Assembly: GCA_030267565.1 (NCBI GenBank)
Contig: BRXU01000037.1
Coordinates: 186,001-250,000, forward strand
Direction: 5' to 3'
DNA length: 64,000 bases
Source: Pleodorina starrii
Lineage: Eukaryota; Chlorophyta; Chlorophyceae; Chlamydomonadales; Volvocaceae
Below the pieces are notes generated by a model, which searched no databases, had not been told where the DNA came from, and was given only the letters and a program-made list of their open reading frames with translations. The translations under genes were made by a program, and so were the position numbers. Positions 27,213 through 36,852 of the stretch are shown here, piece after piece. Position 1 is the first letter of the stretch. Each line of letters begins with the position of its first letter.

Positions 27213-28905
27213 CCCACGTCCCACGTCCCACGTCCCACGTCCCACGTCCCACGTCCCACGTCCCACGTCCCACGTCCCACGTCCCACGTCCCACGTCCCA
27301 CGTCCCACGTCCCACGTCCCACGTCCCACGTCCCACGTCCCACGTCCCACGTCCCACGTCCCACGTCCCACGTCCCACGTCCCACGTCCCACGTCCCACG
27401 TCCCACGTCCCACGTCCCACGTCCCACGTCCCACGTCCCACGTCCCACGTCCCACGTCCCACGTCCCACGTCCCACGTCCCACGTCCCACGTCCCACGTC
27501 CCACGTCCCACGTCCCACGTCCCACGTCCCACGTCCCACGTCCCACGTCCCACGTCCCACGTCCCACGTCCCACGTCCCACGTCCCACGTCCCACGTCCC
27601 ACGTCCCACGTCCCACGTCCCACGTCCCACGTCCCACGTCCCACGTCCCACGTCCCACGTCCCACGTCCCACGTCCCACGTCCCACGTCCCACGTCCCAC
27701 GTCCCACGTCCCACGTCCCACGTCCCACGTCCCACGTCCCACGTCCCACGTCCCACGTCCCACGTCCCACGTCCCACGTCCCACGTCCCACGTCCCACGT
27801 CCCACGTCCCACGTCCCACGTCCCACGTCCCACGTCCCACGTCCCACGTCCCACGTCCCACGTCCCACGTCCCACGTCCCACGTCCCACGTCCCACGTCC
27901 CACGTCCCACGTCCCACGTCCCACGTCCCACGTCCCACGTCCCACGTCCCACGTCCCACGTCCCACGTCCCACGTCCCACGTCCCACGTCCCACGTCCCA
28001 CGTCCCACGTCCCACGTCCCACGTCCCACGTCCCACGTCCCACGTCCCACGTCCCACGTCCCACGTCCCACGTCCCACGTCCCACGTCCCACGTCCCACG
28101 TCCCACGTCCCACGTCCCACGTCCCACGTCCCACGTCCCACGTCCCACGTCCCACGTCCCACGTCCCACGTCCCACGTCCCACGTCCCACGTCCCACGTC
28201 CCACGTCCCACGTCCCACGTCCCACGTCCCACGTCCCACGTCCCACGTCCCACGTCCCACGTCCCACGTCCCACGTCCCACGTCCCACGTCCCACGTCCC
28301 ACGTCCCACGTCCCACGTCCCACGTCCCACGTCCCACGTCCCACGTCCCACGTCCCACGTCCCACGTCCCACGTCCCACGTCCCACGTCCCACGTCCCAC
28401 GTCCCACGTCCCACGTCCCACGTCCCACGTCCCACGTCCCACGTCCCACGTCCCACGTCCCACGTCCCACGTCCCACGTCCCACGTCCCACGTCCCACGT
28501 CCCACGTCCCACGTCCCACGTCCCACGTCCCACGTCCCACGTCCCACGTCCCACGTCCCACGTCCCACGTCCCACGTCCCACGTCCCACGTCCCACGTCC
28601 CACGTCCCACGTCCCACGTCCCACGTCCCACGTCCCACGTCCCACGTCCCACGTCCCACGTCCCACGTCCCACGTCCCACGTCCCACGTCCCACGTCCCA
28701 CGTCCCACGTCCCACGTCCCACGTCCCACGTCCCACGTCCCACGTCCCACGTCCCACGTCCCACGTCCCACGTCCCACGTCCCACGTCCCACGTCCCACG
28801 TCCCACGTCCCACGTCCCACGTCCCACGTCCCACGTCCCACGTCCCACGTCCCACGTCCCACGTCCCACGTCCCACGTCCCACGTCCCACGTCCCACGTC
28901 CCACG
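27213..28905. repeat. Perfect heptamer satellite (CCCACGT)n
   Basis: About 1,693 bp, roughly 242 copies, with no deviation that I could see. Each unit keeps an ACGT core (the core of plant bZIP G-box-like sites). It is not the algal telomere repeat (TTTTAGGG or TTTAGGG). Because 7 is 1 modulo 3, several frames on both strands stay open and read as THVPRPS or VGRGTWD repeats, which are artefacts. Confidence 0.98.
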
Positions 28906-28927
28906 CACGGACATGGGCAATCCTACA

Positions 28928-28968
28928 GGGCGGGGCCCCCCTGGGCGCTTCGCGCTGGGGCCCCGCCC
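28928..28968. repeat. 12-bp-stem GC hairpin
   Basis: GGGCGGGGCCCC (28928-28939) pairs perfectly with GGGGCCCCGCCC (28957-28968) across a 17-base loop. It directly follows the heptamer satellite. A partial copy, GGGCGGGGCCCC, occurs near 26819. Confidence 0.85.
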
Positions 28969-28980
28969 AAAAAGGGGGGG

Positions 28981-29235
28981 TCTTGACTCCGCCATGCGGT
29001 TACTTTACGGAGAATAGCCACCCCATTTTAGGGGGTTCTTGACTCCGTGGGTGGCTATTCTCCGTAAATAAAGTAACTGCATTCTGGCATTTCTGGCTAT
29101 TTTCCGTAAAGTAACTGCATTTTACGGAGGATGGTTCTCCGTAAAGTGTCTCCGTAATCTCACTACCAGGTTACGGAGACTTTTCGGAGACGGAGAATAT
29201 TTTACGGAATGAAAACCGTATCTTACAGAGAAGTC
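28981..29235. repeat. TTTACGGAG array with large inverted repeat
   Basis: About ten copies of TTACGGAG or its complement CTCCGTAA lie within 250 bp. GTTACTTTACGGAGAATAG at 28999-29017, extended by CCACCC, pairs with 29049-29076. TCTTGACTCCG is repeated at 28981 and 29037. A cluster of short bidirectional motifs is what transposon subterminal regions look like; no second end was found. Confidence 0.6.
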
Positions 29236-29239
29236 GGCA

Positions 29240-29461
29240 ACCAACGAAATAATAATAAATAATTATACATCCCCTAGGAAGTGCCTGAGAGTTAGGGCAT
29301 TGAGTTGGTGGCCGAGAGGTCACCAGACCGATTCCGGCCTTCGCAGAGGGCTGGGTGACCGATGGGGGCCCTGGTGTGGGAACGAACAGCAGGTGATCGC
29401 ATGGCTCTTAAGCCATGTCCCTTTCCCCTGCTCTGGTAGAAATCATCACGGTTGAATGTTC
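29240..29461 (+). repeat. Possible tRNA-derived SINE head
   Basis: TGGTGGCCGAGAGGTCACCAGACC resembles the A-box/D-arm of a Leu- or Ser-type tRNA. No convincing B-box could be placed. It directly precedes CTTT-tailed repeat copy 2, which could be its 3' half. Confidence 0.3.
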
Positions 29462-29737
29462 AACAATGATGTGTCTGTCATATCTGGGACGAATGCGAGC
29501 GGGTACCCAGATGTGATCTGAGTGAGACGGAGCCCAAACGTTTGGGCTCCCACCCACTCCGTGTCTGGGCTCCGGAGTCCAGACACGGAGTGGGTGGGAG
29601 AAGCAACCCATCTTAGTCAAAAAGGCGGTCACCGCGGTAATGGGCTGTACCCACCGATGAGGCATCATCAGTCTGTTCCCTTAACCCACGCTAGGGCTTA
29701 CGGTCCAGCGTAAACTTTCCTTTTCCTTTCCTTTACT
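29462..29737. repeat. CTTT-tailed repeat, copy 2, with extra 22-bp hairpin
   Basis: Homologous to 23378-23592 but with about 45 extra bases. These create a perfect 22-bp inverted repeat (29547-29568 with 29579-29600) preceded by the palindrome CCCAAACGTTTGGG (29533-29546). It ends in a CCTTTT/CTTT tract. Confidence 0.8.
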
Positions 29738-31345
29738 TTCCTACAAGTACGGGCCTCCGGCAGCCCCGCTTTTGGTGTAAGCAGGCAGTGTGTAGCGGAC
29801 CAGCGGAACCAACGCACTAGCCGAGGAATCGGGAATAGGGAGAGGTTGGTAGTCCTGGGTAGTCAGTTGCCCTTTATGCAGGAGGTTCATGTGCGGTCGG
29901 GGCATGGCTCCAAAAACACGTCCTAAACACGGATGCAAGGCCCACCACATTTAGACGCTGTGTCCACACGACGACGCACAGCTTATAAGCGTGCTCCATC
30001 AACAGGGCCCCCCCAACGCCCGCTCGCTCGCGACCGACACATACAAGCAAAGCATGGACTGCGTACATTGCTGAGAGCACAAACCACCCGTGGCAAGTGA
30101 GCGAGCAAAGGGCACAGACTGCGCGTACAGGCAAGCATCGCAGCCCGTGCATATGCGCGCGTTAGGAGAGGCCACCCCTGGGCCGCACAACGTACGAACG
30201 AATGCCGCATGGTTGACTTGCACTGCTGAAGACAGCAACGGGCAGTTGACGCATTGTGCCCATGTCAGGCTCGGGGGCACCCCTGTCCCTCCTGTACAAC
30301 ACTGCCCTCTCCCCGTTTCCCGCCCCCGTCCTCTGCGAGCCCCCGTCCTCAGCCTAAGCGCCCCGTCCTTAGCGGGTCTGCGGTCATAACTGAGAGGACC
30401 TCGCTGGTGGTGGCACCGATCACTGATGCGCTCGTGGACCTGTATCTCCACTATGACGCACCTGGGTCAAGGATGCAGCGGAGAACTACACCGACTCCCT
30501 CACCGGCGGCTCGTGGTTGCCTATGTACGACCTTAAGTTGTGCACCAGTCGTATCTTGTATGGTTCAGGTGGCGCCCCCGGTGCCGGCCGACCATAAGGT
30601 CATGACAGAATCGGGGACACCCCTACCCCACCCTACCCGTCCATTGTCCATCCTCCCATGTTTCCGAACCTTACCGTGGTCTAGCCTTATTAGGGGCGGC
30701 GCTACATGGCCCGTGTCCTGCTGTAAATCTTGCGTGTGGTTAGAAAGACCTGTTCTTCCCAGGGCCTGCTGCCCTGCAAGGAGGACATATTGCGTCATGT
30801 ACAGGTTGACCTGCGCACGCTGTCTATCCTGTTGTATGGCGTTGTCCAACATGTCATCCCCTACTCCGCGCCCTTCAAGCAATCACGCGAGGGAGCGTGC
30901 CCGCGCGCTTTGGACAGCAGCCAGCAGCGGGTCATCGTCACCACGCGTTTGTGTGAGAACACGCGCGCTTGCCACAGAGTCCCCCCATGCATTGCGGAGG
31001 GCCCTGGCCGACCAGCCAGGCTTGCTGCGAATGGGTTCGATTGATGCTCGGTGCCACGCTTTCTTGCAAGAAGCGTAACTGCCACATTGCGAGCGCAGTC
31101 ATGTTCGATCCATCGCGAGAACTGCTGCTGTGTTGCGTGTACCGCGAGCGTCCATCACCTGACATACTAGCAATCAGCAAGCCCCACGCTACGAGTATGC
31201 CTATGCCTAGCGCTCCTCTCCACCCGGCCGTGCGTCGCTGGGTAGCCATCACGTTCACGCACGCTGCTTTACGGGTGCCTGTCACGCCAGCTAAGGTGCC
31301 GTCGACCAGCTGATGTGGCTGACGGAAGAGCACGCGCCTTCGGGA
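29738..31345. other. Unresolved region, possible decayed minus-strand gene
   Basis: Minus-strand segments at about 30565-30882 (LDNAIQQDRQRAQVNLYM region) and 30861-31333 look protein-like. They are in different frames and match no family I know, so they are not called as a gene. 30300-30370 is C-rich. Confidence 0.35.
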
Positions 31346-31450
31346 GACGAGCTACGCAGCTCTCTCCTAGGGCGACCTGGGCACGATGTCCTCCTCGGAG
31401 GACAGATACCGAAACGGATTACCGAAAGAACTTACAGAAGACTGCTTCAC
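31346..31450 (+). repeat. Second copy of the CTCCTAGGGCGACC repeat
   Basis: Shares CTCCTAGGGCGACCTGG, GTCCTCCTCGGAGGACAG and AGACTGCTT with 20360-20500. It lacks the left arm of the first hairpin. Confidence 0.55.
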
Positions 31451-31621
31451 GCGGTCTGTCAAACGCGGATCTGTGACTATGTGCTACTTAGAGTCTTAAC
31501 ACTGCAAAGTGCAAAGCCCAGATAAGGTGCTTCGCACAGCCGCGCAATGCACTTGTCGTACCTCCAGGGGAACCCGCACTGTATTGCTCCTTGCTCAGTC
31601 GGGGCCCCGTACAATGACAAC

Positions 31622-31780
31622 AAATAATAATAATAATAATAATATTACGCCGGGCAAAAACCCTGGCGTGGTTTATGGGGGCGGGTGCGATGAGGCTCGA
31701 CTAGGAGCCTATACGCCGCCACCACCAGGGGAGCTCCACAAAAAAACAACCTGACCCTACCCCTTGACGATTGGACGTGT
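31622..31780 (-). mobile_element. Truncated LINE 3' end with (ATT)n tail
   Basis: An (AAT)n run followed by ATTACGCCGGGC... resembles the end of the full-length LINE (AAT run, then ACGCCCGACCGG at 8095). It therefore appears to be a short 5'-truncated relative on the minus strand. Beyond about 31700 the sequence is not alignable by eye. Confidence 0.45.
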
Positions 31781-31849
31781 AGCATGTGGGTCCCTCGAGG
31801 GAGCGTTGCCGTAGGACTATGTTATTCAGGTACTTGATTGCGAGGTCCC

Positions 31850-33060
31850 AGCCGCAACCCCATTCGCGCGGACACATAACCGAAACGACCGCCGTGCAGC
31901 GTGCAACTGTAAGCCTGGCTCCTGAGTATCCGCGGGATAAGCCTTTACTGCTTACAATTGGTATCGAGATCTATGCCGTACGACCTCGTGTCCGGGAGGT
32001 CGCCGGTTCGATCCCTGGTCAAAGCGCATGGCTATCGGGTAAAACCCTTGCGAGGGTGGGGAGGCCCCATGCATGGACGCCGAGGACGGCTCACTCTAAG
32101 GGGGGGAGTGTAAGCCTGGCTCCTGAGCATCCGCGGGATAAGCCTTTACTGCTTACAGCAACACGCCGATTCCGATGGGCTATAGTTCTATACCAGGGGC
32201 CGGCTGTCGGATCGCCACCGGACGGATGGGTTGTGAGGCGAGGGAAGTGGGGATTCCCCGGAAATGGGCCTGGCGAACCGAAACACCCCCAACTTAAACG
32301 ACAGCCCTCCCAGCCGCAACCCCATTCGCGCGGACACATAACCGAAACGACCGCCGTGCAGCGTGCAACACGCCGGTTCCGATGGGCTATAGTTCTATAC
32401 CAGTGGCCGGCTGTCGGATTGCCACCGGGCTGCCATGCAAGGAGCACGGCTGGTCGGGAGGAGCAGGTGTGGGCCCAAGACGCTGGGAATGGGGCTGCTA
32501 AGAGCCAAGACGATGCCCGTTGGGTGGTGGACGCGGGGCGGCGGAAGGGATGTGGGGCTAGGGAAGTGGGGATTCCCCGGAAAAGGGCCTGGCGAACCGA
32601 AACACCCCCAACTGTACGACAGCCTTCCCAGCCGCAACCCCATTCACGCGGACACACAACCGAAACGACCGCCGTGTAGCGTGCAACACGCCGATTCCGA
32701 TGGGCTATAGTTCTACACCAGGGACCGGCTGTCGGAGCCACCGGGCTGCCGTAGAACGGCCACGGAAGGGTTGTGGGGCGAGGGAAGTGGGGATTCCCCG
32801 GAAAGGGGCCTGGCGAACCGAAACACCCCCAACTTAAACGACAGCCCTCCCAGCCGCAACCCCATTCACGCGGACACACAACCGAAACGACCGCCGTGCA
32901 GCATACAACACGCCGGTTCCGATGGGCTATAGTTCTATACCAGGGACCGGCTGTCGGATCGCCACCGGGCTGCCGTGCAAGGCGCACGGCTGGTCGGGAG
33001 GAGCAGGTGTGAGACCCAGACGCTGGGAATGGGGCTGCTAAGAGCCCAGTCGATGCCCGT
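31850..33060. repeat. Tandem repeat with ~220-330 bp units
   Basis: Four to five copies contain the ordered blocks CCCAGCCGCAACCCCATTC, CCGAAACGACCGCCGTG, CACGCC(G/A)(A/G)TTCCGATGGGC, TATAGTTCTA and CGGCTGTCGGA, then GGGGATTCCCCGGAAA. Units differ by insertions, so the period is irregular. The 364-codon minus frame across it (32091-33185) is itself repetitive and ends in LINE sequence. Confidence 0.75.
31955..32030 (+). other. tRNA-like B-box segment
   Basis: GCCGGTTCGATCCCTGGTC at about 32001-32019 matches the RNA polymerase III B-box / T-loop consensus (GGTTCGATCCC). The T-stem is imperfect and no full cloverleaf folds. It is probably a tRNA relic or SINE promoter. Confidence 0.35.
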
Positions 33061-33560
33061 TGGGTGGAGGCGGTTTGTCTCGAGGTATGGCTGCAGACTT
33101 TGGAAGAACTCCAGGCGGCCGGCGGCCACCGACGGGGCGTAAATGCATAGGAGGTGGGGGACATCCCAGTCCCAGCAGCAGACATGGCCAGCTGTGTCCG
33201 AGGTAGGCGGGTGCTGTGGCGGGTAGGCTGTGTACACAGCCCGGCAGGCTAACCCCTGGCCGCGCCCGGATGGCGGCCCCACAGCTGTGGTCCGTCCCCG
33301 GGCTGTAACCCCATTCGCCCCGCCAGGGGGCCCCCGGGCCGCTGCCCCGTTGTAGAACTGACTGCAGTGCTGCTTTGCTACCCAGTTTGGCCTCCTGAAC
33401 GAAGGTGACATCCGGGTTGCCTGCGACCTGCTGTTGGTAGCAGAGCAGCCTGGAGGTTCGTGCCCGCCCAAGCCCATTGAAGTTTACGGTCAGGAGATTG
33501 AAGGTGGGCACGCTCCCGTGGGCACTCATGGCTCTGCACCACACGCCGCCCGTCGGTAGG
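33040..33560 (-). pseudogene. LINE ORF2 N-terminal APE endonuclease fragment (frameshifted)
   Basis: The minus frame shows LLTVNFNGLGRAR and VTFVQEAKLGSKA, matching the N-terminal Asn and catalytic Glu motifs of APE-type LINE endonucleases. After a frame change it continues with HLLCIYAPS...FFQSLQPYL, the Y.PS motif. The rest of the endonuclease and the RT are absent; the fragment runs straight into the tandem repeat. At least one frameshift is needed, so it is non-functional. Confidence 0.7.
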
Positions 33561-34110
33561 GGTGATCAGTGTGGCAGGCGGCTTGGGCTCGGGCCTGCTG
33601 CAGCTAGCCCAGGGCAGCATCGATGAAGGAACGTGCGTGCCCGGGGGTGGGGCGCAGGCCAGGTAGGAAAGGGTCCAGGGAGCACAGATGGTCATGGTAG
33701 ACCTTCAAATAAGCACCGGTGGAGCTGCGATTGCCGGTCCCAGCTTTGATGGATGGCTCCAGGGCTGATTGGGCCGCGGCCTTCACGTCGGGCAGCACAG
33801 GCGGGCAGCCAGCCGTGGTTCTGTGACAGAAGGAGGGTGTCCAGCTGGTGCAGTGCCCGATGGCAGAAAGCTGCAACGACCGGGCGGGGTGTGTTTCAGT
33901 GGGCTGGAGCCCACTGAAACAACCACCAGGTAAACGAAAACTGGCGGTGGCGACAGGCAGCACCTAGAATGCCAAATACGTCCATCAAGGGACTTAACTA
34001 ACCACACAGCGGACAACCACGGGTTGGAGTAAGGGAGCAGGCGGTGAAGCTGCTTAATGTCGTACACCGTCACCGATGGTGACGGTACGGCAAAGTAGTT
34101 CAGCAAAGAA
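33561..34110 (-). other. Probable LINE 5' region and flank
   Basis: Upstream of the APE fragment on the minus strand, a 119-codon frame (33604-33963; contains SSTGAYLKVYHDHL) could be ORF1 or an unrelated relic. Two perfect hairpins stand out: GTTTCAGTGGGCT-GG-AGCCCACTGAAAC around 33894-33921, and CCGTCACC-GAT-GGTGACGG at 34067-34085. Confidence 0.4.
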
Positions 34111-34420
34111 CTAGCTTTGGGTAAAACGAACTCATCTTGAACGCTTAGTGTTACATAATTTACATCATGTTTAGCTCATGTAGAGGCATTACGAAGGATG
34201 ACGTCGTATATCGTGGATGATGTTAGGGAGCATTTATCACCTGTGACGGCACAGTACTTATGGGCAATTATAAAATTAAGCAAAGAACAGCAGAACTGTA
34301 ACATGAGGTGGGCATTTGTACCAGTTTACCGTACATTTGGCGACAATTTTCGGCGACAATTTAGCTATGCGAGGCGGTTCATGAGCCTTCGGGTTCGTTT
34401 GAACCGTACGAGCTCACTGA
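34111..34420. other. AT-rich stretch, no gene recognised
   Basis: Markedly more AT-rich than the rest of the window. It has one 77-codon + frame of unknown meaning (34198-34431) and a short direct repeat, GGCGACAATTT, at about 34338. Confidence 0.4.
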
Positions 34421-34888
34421 AGTTTTCATGAGAAATCATCGTTCGTTACACACAAAGGGTACCTGCAAGCAATGAAAGCCGTCCTTATTCGGTAGGTAGG
34501 CCGGGTGAGGGCCGGCTATCGCTAAGGCCTTAATGCCCACAGCCTCGCAGCAACCACCCTATGTAGCTACAAAACCCGAAAATCACTCCTCCACGCCTTC
34601 GCGGACACCTTAACTGGCACCATGTGCCGTACCAACGCCCTTATGAGGGCACAACTCCTCTGAGTTCACAGAAAACCTTGGTTTTCTAGCGTTGCACTCA
34701 GAAAACCTTCAGTTTTCATGAGAAATCATCGTTCGTTACACACAAAGGGTACCTGCAAGCAATGAAAGCCGTCCTTATTCGGTAGGTAGGCCGGGTGAGG
34801 GCCGGCTACCGCGAAACTTTAATAATCGAGGGAGGCGGGTAAAGCCAACCAACCCCCTGCCGCAGACAGGCCGACTTTCGTACCCCAC

Positions 34889-35070
34889 GCCCTTAAGAGG
34901 GCCACGGCCGCAAGCTAGGGCTTGTGCCGACCACACACACCGAGGCTTGTGCCCCACCGCCCTTAAGAGGGCTACGGCCGCAAGCTAGGGCTTGCACCGA
35001 CCACGCACACCGAGGCTTGTGCCCCACCGCCCTTAAGAGGGCCACGGCCGCAAGCTAAGGCTTGCGCCGA
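34889..35070. repeat. 70-bp tandem repeat inside the TOC-like element
   Basis: CCTTAAGAGG marks each unit at 34891, 34961 and 35031, an exact 70-bp period. Units contain GGCCGCAAGCTAGGGCTTG and differ at a few positions. Confidence 0.92.
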
Positions 35071-35090
35071 CCCAAGCCCAATGATGTCCG

Positions 35091-35854
35091 CTACTTCGGC
35101 GGGTTCGGGCACTCCTTGGCCCAGTGGCCCATGGCGTTGCACTTGTAACACGGCCCCTTGGGGGCCTTCGGCGCCGACGGCCCCGCCGCGGCCGCCACCT
35201 GCGCCGGTTGCGCCTTCCCGGGGGGCTTAGCAACCTTCCGGCTCTCAGCTGCGGCCTTGATGGCCTTCTTCAGCGCCTTCTGCTCTTGGCCGCGTAGGGC
35301 GTTCCCCGTATCTGGCCCACGACATCCCACCCGTGGTGGTGCGCGATGACCAGCTCTTTTGCCTGCTGCTCGAAGACTTCTTGCGTCTTGCGAACCGCCT
35401 CCTCCATCGCCTCCGCGCGCTCCGCCCGGTTAGCCGCGGGAGCATCAACGACCGCGCGCCACTTGAGCTGCACGTCTGCGAACACGTCGTGTAAGTGAAC
35501 CAGACGCTGCCGCTGTCCGATGAGCGACTTGTTCCCTTTGCCCTCTGAGGCGCCGAAGTCGCAATCGTAGTCCGGCAGGACCATGCGTTGCCTCTTTGGG
35601 GCCGGCTCCACTCTCTCCCGCTGTTCAAGCAGCATTCGCTGTGTCAATAAATGGAGGAGCTGCTGGTGCTCGCGCACCGCATCCATGTACTGCGCGTAAG
35701 CCTCGCGTAGCTGCCCGGTCAAAATTTTTCCCGGATCCGTCACAAGTTGCACCTTTGCAGCTTTGACATTTTTGTGTTCCAAAAGAGCGTTAAGACGCTT
35801 CGATGCTTCCTCTACGAGAGAGCCCAGCTGGTCGGACGCAAGGTCAATGTCCAT
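35091..35854 (-). pseudogene. Gag-like protein with CCHC zinc knuckle (frameshift)
   Basis: The start is taken at MDIDLASDQLG (35854), just after the B repeat. About 195 codons of a helical, charged protein (coiled-coil-like LNALLEHKNVKAAK, NRAERAEAMEEAVRKTQE) reach a stop at 35270. An overlapping frame continues as EQKALKKAIKAAAESRKVAK and ends with the zinc knuckle CYKCNAMGHWAKEC (CX2CX4HX4C) and a stop at 35091. A single missing base, or a programmed shift, near 35293 accounts for the break. The same break is present in the second copy. It is probably the nucleic-acid-binding capsid protein of the element. Confidence 0.65.
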
Positions 35855-36088
35855 TGTTAAAAATAATGGTGAGGGCCGGCTACCGCGAACGCTATCGCTC
35901 AGGCCATAATGCCCACAGCCTCGCAGCAACCACCCTATGTAGCTACAAAACCCGAAAATCACTCCTCCACGCCTTCGCGGACACCTTAACTGGCACCATG
36001 TGCCGTACCAACGCCCTTATGAGGGCACAACTCCTCTGAGTTCACAGAAAACCTTGGTTTTCTAGCGTTGCACTCAGAAAACCTTCAG

Positions 36089-36369
36089 CTTGTAACATCA
36101 TCATCAGCTATGCGACATACTTCTCGTCCGCACTGGAAATCAAGCACACAAAACATATAAATACCTCCTTGTGTTATGTCACTTGCGGGCTACCGTGCGC
36201 TCGGCCCACAGCACCCAACAGCCCAACAGCACATTGGATCCACATGGATCCAAAAGTCCCAAAAGCGACTGAGTGGTAACTGTGTTAGCTTCCTTGCTTT
36301 CCTTTCATCAAAGCCTTACAATACATATATGTTTATTAGCTTATAAATGGCGCTGTAGTTCTGCGTGCC
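36089..36369. other. Spacer between repeat B and pherophorin relic
   Basis: No gene recognised. It contains a GGATCCACATGGATCC near-palindrome (36237-36252) and TATAAATACCTCC. Confidence 0.4.
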
Positions 36370-36594
36370 CTAACAGTTCTCTCCGGTCGGGCAACAATTT
36401 GCAATGGACGCACCATAGGTCGGCTCCGTAGACAGAACATAAATTGATAAATTGAGGTCGTCCTTACACCGGTTCTCGTCGGCTATCTGCACCATGCTTT
36501 GGGCGGCCAGAGGCGTACTTCGACCAGCGGAGACTGCAAAATGGACAGTGCATGCGTTGCGGGCCGTGGCTGCTTGCTGGAAGGCCGAACTCAA
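36370..36594 (-). pseudogene. Possible pherophorin C-terminal relic, copy 1
   Basis: The final ~40 residues (IADENRCKDDLNLSIYVL ... ANCCPTGENC, then stop) have the spacing of cysteines and the CCPTG end of pherophorin C-terminal domains. Preceding exons were not found. Confidence 0.35.
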
Positions 36595-36852
36595 CCTTAT
36601 CGACGTCTACGAGGAAACAATGCTGCCGGAGATAGATAGCTAGGTTCGTGGACAAAGTCAATGTGCCCGAAGCGTCTTTGACTTTCCTCGTAGACATTGC
36701 AAGAGCCGCACTGGGACTCAAGTGATACCGACTTCATGCAAGCTTTTAGATGTTAATATTCCTTCAGTGGAGCTAATATCAGGGAACACTGTTGACATTG
36801 TTGTTATTGCTGTTCATGTGCAGGTGATGCCGCGGGCTGGCAAGCTCTGCAG

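Larger units (their letters stand above)
34421..36088 (-). mobile_element. TOC/DIRS-like retroelement with split direct repeats (defective)
   Basis: On the minus strand the order is B (36088-35868), gag ORF, zinc knuckle, three 70-bp repeats, A (34808-34711), B (34712-34504), A (34518-34421). A starts, on the + strand, AGTTTTCATGAGAAATC. B ends CAGAAAACCTTCAG. This B-body-A-B-A order is the split direct repeat layout known from PAT-like DIRS elements and Chlamydomonas TOC elements. TOC1 likewise carries an internal tandem array (76-bp units). No RT or tyrosine recombinase is present, so the copy is a deletion derivative. Confidence 0.6.

Noticed and set aside
27026..29017. Open frames of 565-663 codons on both strands
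   Set aside because: Created entirely by the (CCCACGT)n heptamer, which lacks stops in several frames.
31985..32030. Functional tRNA gene
   Set aside because: A B-box-like motif is present but no complete cloverleaf, D-arm or acceptor stem could be drawn.
32091..33185. 364-codon minus frame
   Set aside because: Made of tandem repeat units plus LINE sequence in the wrong frame for the endonuclease.
34889..35070. Possible CRISPR-like direct repeats
   Set aside because: Contiguous 70-bp tandem units without unique spacers, in a eukaryotic context.
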